Shown: positions 8,601 through 16,829 of the stretch, one piece after another
Layout: each line of letters begins with the position of its first letter
How positions within the stretch are numbered: the stretch's first letter is position 1
DNA from: JAHEJJ01 sp965212205
Lineage (GTDB): Bacteria; Bacteroidota; Bacteroidia; Flavobacteriales; Flavobacteriaceae
DNA length: 64,000 nt
NCBI GenBank assembly: GCA_965212205.1
Contig: CBDBUX010000006.1
Coordinates: 62,001 to 126,000, forward strand
Direction of reading: 5' to 3'
The notes under the pieces: generated by a model
The model's input: the letters and a program-made list of their open reading frames with translations, nothing else
Told to the model about the DNA's origin: nothing
Databases searched by the model: none
Made by a program: the position numbers and the translations under genes

Positions 8601-11600
8601 TGGTGTTTTCCTGGCTACTGTCCTGGATGAACCACAGAACTTTAGCGCAGGTGATACATTTTGGGTCGTTCACAAATATCCGGAAGGAATTGATTTTGCA
8701 CAGGGAATTGATGAGACCGCTACAGAAATCAGGCCTGATACCTATTGGTTCAGTTCTGATGGAGGGGAATCTTACACCAATTTACCTGACTTTTTGTTCC
8801 TGACCCGAGCATTAAGTGGCGGTACAGATACATATCTAACCCTTGAACCTTCTACAGGAACAGTAGCACCTGGTCAGTCGGTAGAGGTATCGGTTACCTT
8901 CGATGCTTCCGAACTGGCGAACGGTACGTTCGAAACAGAAATTCGGGTTAATAGCAATGATCCTTCTACACCCACTGCCACCGTGGCAACTACCTTTAAC
9001 GTTTCAGGGCAGGAATCTGAAATCGTAGTTTCCGATGAGGTATTATTGTTCAATGATGTATTTGTAGGTGCCGAGAGGACACGCACACTTACGATATCCA
9101 ATAATGGCCTGGCCGTTATTGATATCAGTAGCATTACTTCAGATAATACCGACTTCGCAGCAGATCCTGCTTCAGGACAGCTTGCGGCCGGTGAAGAATT
9201 AGAGGTTATTGTAACCTTTACTCCTTCTACCACTGGCAGTATCAACGGTATCCTGTCTATCAACAGCAATGCCTCCAATTCGGCATTGGTTGAAGTGGTA
9301 TTAAATGGTGTAGGTGTAGATCCACCTATCGCCGTACTCGATCCTCAGGAAGTTTCAGCCACAGCAGACGCAGGAACTACAGTTGATGCGAGTATTACAC
9401 TGAGAAACGACGGTAATTCACCGCTGATATTTTCCTTCCCTGACCTGACCGTATCGACGGCTCTGGCCGATCCCGATGCCCAGTTCAGCAAGCCTGAAGT
9501 TATCAATTTTGAAAGCTTTAGCATGGAACAGGAAAAAGGGTTTAACGATAATCGTATAGGTGCTCCTATTGAATTCAGTATGGGTACAGATAATGGCTTT
9601 GGTTATACCTGGATAGACAGTGATGAGGCAGGCGGACCTATTTACAGCTGGTTAGACATCAGTGGATTTGGCACCGAAATTAATGGTGTTACCGGTGGTG
9701 ATGGCACAGCTTTGTTAGCCATGCCTTTTGCCATGGAGTACTATGGGACTGTATATAATGAGTTATATATTAATGCCAATGGATGGGTGTCCTTTCAACC
9801 GCCCACTACAGGGGTAACTTGGGTGAATCCTCAGATACCTGTAAACGATGGTATTAATAATGTCATTGCCGGTCTGTGGGCAGATCTGGAACCTCAAAAT
9901 CTAAATGGTTCATTGACGATTGCAGGTAATGCAGACCTCCTGATTATTCAGTGGACCGATGCACCTGAGTTCTTTGGTTCAGATACCGAGACGGTAACTT
10001 TCCAGATCGTTCTCTTTGCTGATGGCACAATTGAAGTGTACTACGAGGATGTTGAAACCGCTCCTTTCAGGGATTCATCAACAGTAGGTATTGAAAATGC
10101 CGATGGAAGCGATGGCGCACAAGTGGCCTTCAATACACCATATGTGAAGGATAACCTGGTAGTTCGCTTTGTTAAGCCAGATGTGGCCCTAACAGACTTT
10201 ATCAGCAATGTAGATCCATTGTCGGGGGTTGTACCCGCTGGTGGTTCTAGAGATCTGACGGTTACGCTAGATGCTACTTCACTGAACGACGGCACGTATT
10301 TCGATGAATTGACGGTGTCAAGCAATGCGCCCGACAAGGAAATGAGTACGGCCTTGTTCGAGCTGACGGTTATCGGTCAGCCTCAGATCGCTGTAGATCC
10401 TGAATCGCTGGTTTTTGAGCCGATTTTTGTAGGCCTCGAAAGCTCGAGTGCGATTTCAATCTCCAATACAGGAACCAAGGCGCTTCAGATTTCTGATATC
10501 TCAAATACGAATGGCGATTTCACCATCGAGAATGAGATTCTGCCATTCAGTATTGAACCTGGTCAGACATCCATTGCATTTGTGACTTTCGCTCCTTCTA
10601 CGGTTGGACCTATTGAAGATGTGATTACCATCTCCAGTGATGATAGTTTTGGCAATGAATCGTTCGAAATACCATTGTCTGGAGTGGGCATTGATCCACC
10701 TGTGGTGTCTGTAGACCCAACGGCAATCAATGTTACATTACCTAAGGGTTCCTCAACGACAGAGACGCTTACCATTACCAACAATGGAGGCTCAACGATG
10801 AATTATTCTGTTGCACCGCCAACTTTGGTTCCTGAAGGATCTGAAGGTATAAGAGTAGCACCGGCTCCGAGATATGAATATGATAGGATTTGGAGCAAAG
10901 AAGCTGCGGATAATCGTGTTGGACCCCCCGTGGCAAATGCCAGTGGCGGACCGGGATCCTTCGGTTACACATGGGCAGACAGCAATAGTGGTGGGGAAGC
11001 CTATAACTTTATCGATATTAGTGGAACAGGTACTCAGGCCAACGTTGGATTTGACGGGGATGAAACGGTACCATTACCGTTTAGCTTCCCATTCTATGGA
11101 GAGATCCAGAACCAAGTGACTATAGCTGCCAATGGTTTCCTGACCTTTGCAGAGATTGTTGGAATTAACTTTATCAATGATCCAATTCCAGACACGGGTA
11201 ACCCTGATCTATTTATTGCAGGGATGTGGTCGGATATTGAGCCACCAGATGGAACGGGAGTATTCTATGAAGGTACTTCAGAGTACTTTATTGTTCAATA
11301 CGAAGAAGTTCCTGGCTTTGGGTTCTTTGGACCCCCACCAGCACCGGTGACTTTCCAGATTATCCTTTTCCCTGATGGTTCCTTTAAAATGCAGTACAAG
11401 AATGTTGATTCTGATTTAAGGATAGAGAGTACTGTTGGAATCGAAGGGCCGCTAGGTCTGAGTGGATTGCAGGTGGTATTTAATAATGAATACCTTGAAG
11501 ATGGCCTGGCCATCAGCTGGACTCCGCCGATCAGTGGAACACTGGAGCCTGGTGAAAGCGTCGGGGTACCGATCGAGATTAGTGCTGAAGATTTGGAAGC

Positions 11601-12678
11601 AGGGAATTATGAAGGCAATGTAATAGTAAGTACTAATGATCCGATCAATCCGGAAGTTTTGGTACCTGTTACGTTAGAAGTACTTCCCGTTCCTGAAGTA
11701 CTGAGCTTCACGCTTATTAATGCAGAAACCAATGAGGCGATTGGCCCACTCAATAGTGGTGATGTAATCGACATCAATGATTATCCTTCAAACAGCTTTA
11801 ATATCGTAGCCAATGTAGGCGAGGCAGCTGTCGGAAGTGTGGTATTCGATTACAATGATCGAGCAGGATTCAGAACAGAGAATGTTGCGCCATATGCTCT
11901 TGGAGGGGATTTCAATGGGAACTTTGGATCTCTCGTATTGTCTGTCGGATCTAATACTGTCACGGCAACACCGTATAGCGGTTCTGGAGGTAGTGGAGAA
12001 GCAGGTTTTGATCTCACAGTCGATTTTGAGGTCATTGATAGTGGGCTACCCGTAGATGCTATAGCTTTAACATTAGTGAATGCAACTACCAATGGAGCTA
12101 TTGGTGCGCTAAATGACGGCGACGTAATTAATCTGAGTGATTTTGCTGAGAATGCCTTCAATATTGTTGCTGATGTTGATGTTGCGGGTGTTAAGAGTGT
12201 AGTCTTCGATTATAATGGCGTTACGAATTTCCGCACGGAGAATGTTGCACCTTATGCCCTAGGTGGCGATGTGGGTGGTAATTTTAATGCTCTCGCATTC
12301 CCATTGGGTATTAATACAGTTACCGCAACAGCTTATGACGCAAGAAGTGGAAATGGAGCAGCTTTAGCTACAACTACTATAACCTTTGAGGTTATAGATA
12401 TTGTACCTGAATTAGGAAGTGGAGAAGGAAGTGTTTATCCTAACCCGGTTCAGGAAATAGCTAATGTCCAACTCGAAGAAGAGAGCAACGAGCAGGTTGT
12501 TCAGGCAACTCTGTTTAGCCTAATGGGCACCATGGTTGTGCCTCCGTTCGAAATGACACTTAGCGAAAGTGGAACCGGTCAGATCGATATGGCCACTATA
12601 GCTCAGGGAATCTATATCCTTCGTATAACTGATGAAACCGGCAAAGTTCTGTCGCAAGTAAAAGTGGTTAAGAAATAA
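5632..12678 (+). CDS. giant secreted metzincin-like metalloprotease with T9SS sorting domain
   Basis: 2348 residues. A signal peptide (hydrophobic core about 22-35, cleavage near HSQ40) is followed by a zinc-protease-like domain (about 55-340). That domain has H-E-A-C-H-G-L-G-F (H207, E208, H211), a probable third ligand in I-A-H-W (H300) and a Met-turn-like L-M-S-P. A long stalk of Ig-like choice-of-anchor/ASH-type repeats follows (motifs like SVDP..., I-S-N-T-G-D-A-D-L-D-F), with a LamG-like insert near 550-720. Two related blocks start with F-G-Y-T-W at about 1322 and 1776. Two copies of a module containing F-R-T-E-N-V-A-P-Y-A-L-G-G-D lie at about 2024-2130 and 2144-2255, and a type A sorting domain (Y-P-N-P...G-I-Y-I-L-R) fills the last 80 residues. 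I infer a cell-surface or released protease. The domain after the signal peptide could instead be an inactive relative. Confidence 0.85.
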   Translation: MKNNYSVSGSFSRTLFRKNYHFFSILLLMLFGGLQMLHSQKMETKPGIPVVCPAKFEDMNSRMAMKQLAAIKSISAQRNATAELIITFGPGAADNPDVQAAFQAALDIWSEEIVSSVPIRIFADFANLGPGVLASAGPTLLLSNFPGAPQTDVFYPVALANSLAGEDLAPQEEFDLVVNIGNGIPWYFGTDGNTPAGQFDFVTVALHEACHGLGFVDGGNVNGAGVGSINGGGNPFIFDTFLIDGEGNSVLDLPNPSVELGNFFTSNDVFCNSPFAIAAIGTPPQMWAPNPFQPGSSIAHWDEFAFPAGDPNSLMSPQVGSAESNFNVGDITRGFFRDMGWVLAEQPPVAVAPAAVTDEVFVGTILTPEFTLTNVSEDPVSVAAAASAGSVLIESLDPANQDIAASSTGTLNAVINTTGLAKGLYEESIDLTISGFEEVVSIPISIRVLDGTEAPIISVDPDSFNETLQQLQVATRDLVISNTGDADLDFTITINDNAQNTFASRVAQSNASIATNGFTSENFIGSQGSGIADMIRTNSGFERVVTSLYATDFEDFTPGDINGQQGWSSQFANNWAISSANPADGAQHLSAVSDGQGPNQPGTVLAFSPTVTPGSEPFMVSSLDVNLQGSGVSWEIIPQSPSAGFVVTRLRFNGDGTIDILDGSAGAFVPVNTEVPEGYFNVRIVIDKDDLGMTVYFDDALVFSGTGFTPLMEQLVLLSDMAVTGSTLDIDNLEITDGDPDGFFLSVAPISGTVPFGSSVTAQVKFDARALDPGLYEATINVASNDTNNPTIDIPVSLNVVTPPTISVDPDNLSASVDVQVDDPPIAVETFTISNSGQSPLDFTTSLGPTNFTPPSSGGDALMAQIDMTKYGLGNSSGAVLKKAGIKKLKGLQAKSLEAPLEYNTAFTDSIWYDSGIDFPDDFAGLQGPAWAAAVKFDAEIDFALTAVRNAMRTETLGETQVILEIYLGGSTPADGLLLTSQLITLNSADGVFLATVLDEPQNFSAGDTFWVVHKYPEGIDFAQGIDETATEIRPDTYWFSSDGGESYTNLPDFLFLTRALSGGTDTYLTLEPSTGTVAPGQSVEVSVTFDASELANGTFETEIRVNSNDPSTPTATVATTFNVSGQESEIVVSDEVLLFNDVFVGAERTRTLTISNNGLAVIDISSITSDNTDFAADPASGQLAAGEELEVIVTFTPSTTGSINGILSINSNASNSALVEVVLNGVGVDPPIAVLDPQEVSATADAGTTVDASITLRNDGNSPLIFSFPDLTVSTALADPDAQFSKPEVINFESFSMEQEKGFNDNRIGAPIEFSMGTDNGFGYTWIDSDEAGGPIYSWLDISGFGTEINGVTGGDGTALLAMPFAMEYYGTVYNELYINANGWVSFQPPTTGVTWVNPQIPVNDGINNVIAGLWADLEPQNLNGSLTIAGNADLLIIQWTDAPEFFGSDTETVTFQIVLFADGTIEVYYEDVETAPFRDSSTVGIENADGSDGAQVAFNTPYVKDNLVVRFVKPDVALTDFISNVDPLSGVVPAGGSRDLTVTLDATSLNDGTYFDELTVSSNAPDKEMSTALFELTVIGQPQIAVDPESLVFEPIFVGLESSSAISISNTGTKALQISDISNTNGDFTIENEILPFSIEPGQTSIAFVTFAPSTVGPIEDVITISSDDSFGNESFEIPLSGVGIDPPVVSVDPTAINVTLPKGSSTTETLTITNNGGSTMNYSVAPPTLVPEGSEGIRVAPAPRYEYDRIWSKEAADNRVGPPVANASGGPGSFGYTWADSNSGGEAYNFIDISGTGTQANVGFDGDETVPLPFSFPFYGEIQNQVTIAANGFLTFAEIVGINFINDPIPDTGNPDLFIAGMWSDIEPPDGTGVFYEGTSEYFIVQYEEVPGFGFFGPPPAPVTFQIILFPDGSFKMQYKNVDSDLRIESTVGIEGPLGLSGLQVVFNNEYLEDGLAISWTPPISGTLEPGESVGVPIEISAEDLEAGNYEGNVIVSTNDPINPEVLVPVTLEVLPVPEVLSFTLINAETNEAIGPLNSGDVIDINDYPSNSFNIVANVGEAAVGSVVFDYNDRAGFRTENVAPYALGGDFNGNFGSLVLSVGSNTVTATPYSGSGGSGEAGFDLTVDFEVIDSGLPVDAIALTLVNATTNGAIGALNDGDVINLSDFAENAFNIVADVDVAGVKSVVFDYNGVTNFRTENVAPYALGGDVGGNFNALAFPLGINTVTATAYDARSGNGAALATTTITFEVIDIVPELGSGEGSVYPNPVQEIANVQLEEESNEQVVQATLFSLMGTMVVPPFEMTLSESGTGQIDMATIAQGIYILRITDETGKVLSQVKVVKK

Positions 12679-12704
12679 CACTTTTCAGCTTTATCAGTAG
12701 CATT

Positions 12705-12737
12705 AAAAAGCAGCAAGTTTTACTTGCTGCTTTTTTT
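12705..12737 (+). terminator. rho-independent terminator
   Basis: A 13-bp A/T-flanked stem (AAAAAGCAGCAAG and its complement) with a 5-base loop, followed by T residues, lies 26 bases after the T9SS gene stop. Confidence 0.85.
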
Positions 12738-12772
12738 ATCCTTCAATTAGGATATTTTGTAAAATATCAAAG

Positions 12773-12803
12773 TTGTGATCTATTTTAAAAGCAAGTATCT
12801 TGC
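12773..12803 (+). promoter_or_regulatory. possible promoter of lactonase-family gene
   Basis: TTG (12773-12775), 20-base spacer, then TATCTTGC (12796-12803), close to TAnnTTTG. The ATG is 20 bases downstream. Confidence 0.4.
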
Positions 12804-12823
12804 ATCATCGCTTAGACTTTCCG

Positions 12824-13942
12824 ATGAAATATTTTTTGACCTTACTTGCTTTTTGTTTGATTTTGACATTACAGAATTGTAAAGAGTCCGCTATGAATAC
12901 CACACAGGGCAACAGCTTTTATGTAGGCACCTATACCGATGGTGAAAGTCAGGGGATCTATCAATTTGAACTGCTGCAGGACGGAAAGCTGCGGGAAGCG
13001 GGGCTTAAGGCGATAACTGAGAACCCTTCATTTCTGACTAAAAGCGCAGACGGTGCATTCCTGCTTGCCGTCAACGAGGTGAGTAATGACGATAAAATGG
13101 GTTTTGTAACCTCTTTTAAGATCGATAGAGACAGTCTGGTTTTTGTTGATCAAAAACCTTCAGGGGGTGCTCACCCCTGCCATATCACCACGAATGATAA
13201 GAATTATTTGGCGATAGCAAACTATACTGGTGGTAATATGGGTCTGTTGAAGCTTCAGAGCAATGGTGAACTTTCCCAACTACTCGACATACAAAAGCAC
13301 CAGGGAAAAGGAAGTAACGAACGGCAAGATGCTCCTCACGCCCACTCCGGTTGGTTTACCCGCGAAGGCAAATTGATCTCTGTGGATCTCGGTACCAATC
13401 AACTATGGTTTTCAGAAATCGACACTGTAACGAATACGTTTGTTGCTTCTACCCCTGCGACTTATACTATGGGAGAAGGTGCGGGACCACGACATCTTGC
13501 TATTCATCCAACTCAGGACTGGATATATGTGGTCAACGAACTGACTTCTTCAATATCGCTGCTGAAAAAAGATAAGTCGACCAACCTCTATTCCTCGATT
13601 CAAACCATAACCACCCTACCTGAGAATTATGTAGATCCTAATACTTGCGCAGACATCCATGTTTCCGATGATGGAAAGTTTGTCTACGCCTCCAACCGTG
13701 GCCATAACAGTATAGCGATTTTTAAAACAGATCCTCAGCGTGGCACGCTCCGCCTGATAGGCCATCAGGCCACAAAAGGGGAATCACCAAGAAATTTTGC
13801 TTTATCTCCTGACAACAGATTTCTACTGGTAGCCAATCAGCATTCAGACAATATCGTTTCTTATCAAAGGGACATGGAAACCGGCCTGCTGAGCTTTGTA
13901 GATGAAATCCAAGCTCCCAGTCCGGTTTGCTTGTTGTTCTAA
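12824..13942 (+). CDS. lactonase-family beta-propeller lipoprotein
   Basis: The frame opens at a TTG (12800), but the ATG at 12824 starts a typical lipoprotein signal (M-K-Y-F-L-T-L-L-A-F...L-Q-N-C, Cys19) and is chosen; 372 residues. The body matches the 6-phosphogluconolactonase/cytochrome-d1-like seven-bladed propeller family: F-Y-V-G-T-Y-T-D-G near the mature N-terminus, H-A-H-S in the middle, G-A-G-P-R-H-L-A-I-H-P, D-D-G-K-F-V-Y-A-S-N-R-G-H-N-S and G-E-S-P-R-N-F-A-L-S-P. Being lipid-anchored it should act in the periplasm or at the outer membrane rather than in the cytosolic pentose phosphate pathway. Sugar lactone hydrolysis is the family's best-known role, but many secreted members are uncharacterised. 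It has its own terminator upstream and stands alone. Confidence 0.85.
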   Translation: MKYFLTLLAFCLILTLQNCKESAMNTTQGNSFYVGTYTDGESQGIYQFELLQDGKLREAGLKAITENPSFLTKSADGAFLLAVNEVSNDDKMGFVTSFKIDRDSLVFVDQKPSGGAHPCHITTNDKNYLAIANYTGGNMGLLKLQSNGELSQLLDIQKHQGKGSNERQDAPHAHSGWFTREGKLISVDLGTNQLWFSEIDTVTNTFVASTPATYTMGEGAGPRHLAIHPTQDWIYVVNELTSSISLLKKDKSTNLYSSIQTITTLPENYVDPNTCADIHVSDDGKFVYASNRGHNSIAIFKTDPQRGTLRLIGHQATKGESPRNFALSPDNRFLLVANQHSDNIVSYQRDMETGLLSFVDEIQAPSPVCLLF

Positions 13943-14069
13943 TCCACATTAGTCAAACAATTTAATAAGAATAAACTTTGTCTTTCAATCACCTTAGGCG
14001 ATCTTTTCTTCCTTTACCAACCAAGGAGTAGCCCACTTTAATATGGAGCCCAAAAAATAAGTAAAAAAG

Positions 14070-14100
14070 TTGCTTCGCTCTAATTGAAGAAGTACATTTG
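14070..14100 (+). promoter_or_regulatory. promoter of tRNA-Ser/tRNA-Pro unit
   Basis: TTG (14070-14072), 20-base spacer and a perfect TACATTTG (14093-14100). The predicted start is about 85 bases before tRNA-Ser. No other gene lies in 13943-14192. Confidence 0.6.
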
Positions 14101-14192
14101 CACCCGCCTTTGTCCTCCTATTGTATGGGACAGTTGAAATATTGGTAGGCCAACAACAATGCTGGATTGAAATCCGGACTGTAAAAGCCTTT

Positions 14193-14276
14193 GGAGAGGT
14201 GCCAGAGTGGTAATGGAGCAGATTGCTAATCTGTCAACGTGTAAACGTTGCCCGGGTTCGAATCCCGGTCTCTCCG
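14193..14276 (+). tRNA. tRNA-Ser (anticodon GCT)
   Basis: 84 bases with the long variable arm of class II tRNAs (paired AACG..CGTT). Acceptor GGAGAGG pairs with TCTCTCC, the anticodon loop TTGCTAA has GCT, and the T arm is CCGGGTTCGAATCCCGG. CCA is not encoded. Confidence 0.95.
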
Positions 14277-14327
14277 CAACGGCCTCCTTAGGGATTTAGA
14301 ATAAAAGGCCAGATCATAAAAGTTTTA

Positions 14328-14402
14328 CGGGGTGTAGCGTAGCCCGGTTATCGCGCCTGCTTTGGGAGCAGGAGGTCGCAGGTTCGAATCCTGCCACCCC
14401 GA
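14328..14402 (+). tRNA. tRNA-Pro (anticodon TGG)
   Basis: 75 bases. Acceptor CGGGGTG pairs with CACCCCG, the anticodon loop TTTGGGA has TGG, the T arm is CGCAGGTTCGAATCCTGC, and the discriminator is A. It lies 51 bases after tRNA-Ser and is probably on the same transcript. Confidence 0.95.
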
Positions 14403-14407
14403 CCGAG

Positions 14408-14438
14408 AAAAACCAGACAAAAATTGTCTGGTTTTTTT
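14408..14438 (+). terminator. rho-independent terminator after tRNA-Pro
   Basis: An 11-bp stem AAACCAGACAA/TTGTCTGGTTT with a 3-base loop and a T7 run begins 6 bases after the tRNA. Confidence 0.9.
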
Positions 14439-14516
14439 GTTTCAGAGCGTCAAAAGTTCGCTTTTGTTAGCGAAGGGAATAAAAAAGCTAGCAGCGCACA
14501 GCGCTGGCTGGTTTTT

Positions 14517-14700
14517 CTCGAGCAACAATCCCAACTCACCTGTACAAACATTGATTGAGCTTTCTCGAGCAACAATCCCAACTCAGGATCACCGAGTGTA
14601 AACGAGGTAATCCTGAAATAACAACCTGGACAAACATTGATTGAGCTTTCTCGAGCAACAATCCCAACTCAGGAGCACCAAGTGTAACGGGGTAATCCTG
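14517..14700. repeat. short direct-repeat cluster downstream of tRNA-Pro
   Basis: A 22-base unit beginning CTCGAGCAACAATCCC recurs exactly at 14517-14538, 14564-14585 and 14650-14671. The last two copies sit in a longer repeat of about 70 bases (14544-14615 and 14630-14700, period 86), which includes ACAAACATTGATTGAG before the unit and a GTAATCCTG end after it, with a few differences. No ORF of gene quality covers it. Together with 14701-14848 it is the gene-free stretch between the tRNA terminator and the DUF4421 gene. Confidence 0.8.
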
Positions 14701-14848
14701 GTCGAAAGATCCTAATCAATAGCTAAAGTGAAATGTATTTTCAGCCTAAAAAGGTAACTTGAATCTGGGGAGGAGGGTATGTACCCCCGAACAAAAATCA
14801 ACTCTACATTTTGCCATCTATGGCCACGCTCATACCCTTGCACGTATC

Positions 14849-15841
14849 CTAGAAATCAAATCGCTTCCCTAGAATAAAACGAAACTGTTCGGTTGCCAAA
14901 CGGAAATCAAAAGGCCCAAACTCGATATTTCTAAAATTTACCGAACCTAGCAGTCCAACGAAAAAATACTTGTGCTCATATCCCAGGCCTACACGGGTGA
15001 GCAATTGCGCCGCAGGCTGTTCTTCTGTTCCTTTTGTTCCATCGAGCTCTTCTATACCCACCTTTTGGTAACCAAAACCCGGTAAAACAGCAAGCCCAAA
15101 AATAAATTTATCCTTGATTACAAAATTGTGGGCATAACCAGCCGAGATGCCAATAGCGAGATTAGTGAATTCCTTGATATTGATATTATTACGAATACTA
15201 TCGGGTAATTCTTCCGGGATAAAACCATTGTCAGTTTTAGACTCATCGTAATTCCCAAATATCCCCAGTAGAAAACTACCGGCACTTTTAAGCTGGATCT
15301 CATCACGCACAAATGCAGCCCTGTACGAATAACCATCGGAATTGAACACATAGAATCCCACTACCCCCAATGAGAGCACACGCATATTAGGAAGCTGAGG
15401 CTGTACGTTGCCCGACCAATCTATGAAATCCTCCGGATTTTCATTGTAATAGCCCTTGTATACCTGAAAAAAACCGTCCCCTCCTACTTTTCTACCATAC
15501 ATACTCCCCTGAATATCGAGTCGTTGGGTTTTGCCGAACCTGCGCTCGCTTTCTGCCGAAATAGGGGTATTAAAAGCCAACCCCAGACCAAAGCGCTTGT
15601 AATTAAATCCAATTCCCAGGTTAGTGGCTCCATTCGGCCGTAGCTTCAGGGCCTTTTCCACCAATTGGTTTTCAATGGTAAGGGAATTCGACTTACTGAT
15701 GGTATAAACCCGTAAAAGAAACTTATTAGAGAAGTCAAGAATATTAGTGGTATCTGTTTCCTGTCCCCTACTCCACGGACTCTGAAATAGAAACAAGATC
15801 AGGAGTATTCTAAAGGGCAATCCTGTCTTTAACCTGTGCAT
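14849..15841 (-). CDS. DUF4421-family outer-membrane protein
   Basis: 330 residues. The N-terminal signal peptide has a hydrophobic core at about 9-21 and cleavage near S-R-G-Q. The mature protein has the pattern of a beta-barrel with alternating aromatic strands, F-S-N-K-F-L-L-R-V-Y-T near the start, Y-K-R-F-G-L-G-L-A-F, K-S-A-G-S-F-L-L-G-I-F in the middle, and a terminal strand ending in F-D-F. This is the DUF4421 layout found in Bacteroidota. A paralogue at 29045-30109 shares D-K-F-V-V-K-L-N, K-S-A-G-S-F-I-P-S-L-F-Y-G and the same overall order. Function is unknown; an outer-membrane location is inferred. It is separated from the following leftward operon by 307 bases. Confidence 0.8.
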   Translation of the reverse strand: MHRLKTGLPFRILLILFLFQSPWSRGQETDTTNILDFSNKFLLRVYTISKSNSLTIENQLVEKALKLRPNGATNLGIGFNYKRFGLGLAFNTPISAESERRFGKTQRLDIQGSMYGRKVGGDGFFQVYKGYYNENPEDFIDWSGNVQPQLPNMRVLSLGVVGFYVFNSDGYSYRAAFVRDEIQLKSAGSFLLGIFGNYDESKTDNGFIPEELPDSIRNNINIKEFTNLAIGISAGYAHNFVIKDKFIFGLAVLPGFGYQKVGIEELDGTKGTEEQPAAQLLTRVGLGYEHKYFFVGLLGSVNFRNIEFGPFDFRLATEQFRFILGKRFDF

Positions 15842-16148
15842 TGTGCATAAAGTTAAAGCGTTTTCCTTAGAATGAGGTGAGTATTATTACTCCTTCCAAA
15901 AGGAATCATTTAATGTTCGGTTCGATCAATGGAGCATTTGCAATGTTGATACTCAATTAGTGTTGTAATGATTATTGATTGTTGATTGCTGATGAGCAAA
16001 TACTCAACTGAACCGCGCAGCTATACTTGCTGCTTCCCCTGAAGAACACTTTTACAATCTACAGAATCCTCGCTACGTTTCGATATCTTCCGACTCCCGT
16101 CTTCCAACTTCACACAACTACTCATCCCGGTAGCTATGGGGACACACT
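15842..16148. other. intergenic region with degenerate palindrome
   Basis: No gene seen. It contains an imperfect copy (16127-16142, CCCGGTAGCTATGGGG) of the palindrome at 5077-5092, in the same CTCAT context. No clear terminator for the leftward operon that ends at 16149 was found. Confidence 0.5.
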
Positions 16149-16775
16149 TTACTGCTTGCTGGCAAACTTCCCCACGATAATAGCAACCACTACTGCAATA
16201 TAAAACTGGCCGGTGACGGCCATAATCATAGAGAGCGATTTGGCCACCGGAAGTTGTGGGGTAACATCTCCATAACCCACCGTGGTCAGGGTGATCATGG
16301 TGTAGTACACCAAATTGATTTCTTCTCCTTCCCGAACAGGATAAGATCCAGGGAAATTGAGCTCCACAAATCCCACCAGGCTGATATAAAGTATTCCTAA
16401 CAGAAGATATCCGTTCACCGCATCCAGAATCGTGAAGAGCGACACAGTCTTCTCTTTCATCATTTCATGGATCACCCTGGCCACGATATAGAGTATAAAA
16501 AGATTAGTGGTTACCATCGCCAGGTAGTTGAGGTATACCAAATCCGTGGTCCGTGTAGCTATCTCGATCACCACCATCAGTAATCCCAATACCACCAGTC
16601 GCCGCGAAATGTTGAAGGCAGCCAGGAATATTATGATGGATATGAGCAGGATGGGCAGCAAATTCCCCTCAAGATGGAGAATTGGCAATACAAAAATGAA
16701 AAGAGCCAGGGCCACCAATAGGACCACCGAACTAAGCGATCTGTCTTCCAGGACTGCGAGTATTCGTTCTCTCAT
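16149..16775 (-). CDS. two-pore-helix type potassium channel
   Basis: The frame is open from a TTG at 16805, but the ATG at 16775 (M-R-E-R-I) is the likelier start; 208 residues. Six hydrophobic segments are visible. The last two flank a pore loop with the K+ selectivity filter T-T-V-G-Y-G-D, followed by a final helix (Y-I-A-V-V-V-A-I-I-V-G). This is the Ion_trans_2 arrangement, with four extra N-terminal helices and no C-terminal RCK domain, so gating by a cytosolic ligand domain is not evident. It is the last gene of a six-gene leftward operon (19-24 base gaps to its neighbours) with outer-membrane proteins and a propeller lipoprotein. Its association with a sulfatase locus is unusual; a role in balancing ions during sulfate or organic anion uptake is speculation. 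Confidence 0.85.
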   Translation of the reverse strand: MRERILAVLEDRSLSSVVLLVALALFIFVLPILHLEGNLLPILLISIIIFLAAFNISRRLVVLGLLMVVIEIATRTTDLVYLNYLAMVTTNLFILYIVARVIHEMMKEKTVSLFTILDAVNGYLLLGILYISLVGFVELNFPGSYPVREGEEINLVYYTMITLTTVGYGDVTPQLPVAKSLSMIMAVTGQFYIAVVVAIIVGKFASKQ

Positions 16776-16829
16776 GATTTTAGATTCTAAATCTGCTACG
16801 CCCAACCAATATAGTGCAAAGAGATATCA

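Noticed and set aside
6028..12161. Many antisense frames inside the T9SS gene
   Set aside because: They reflect the biased codon use of the Ala/Thr/Asp-rich sense gene; none has a start context or family match.
14362..14601. Open frame from tRNA-Pro into the repeat cluster
   Set aside because: It starts inside the tRNA and continues through a terminator and repeats; no family resemblance.
14517..14700. Repeats as a CRISPR array
   Set aside because: Spacing is irregular (47 and 86), and the sequence between the last two copies is itself repeated; no cas genes nearby.
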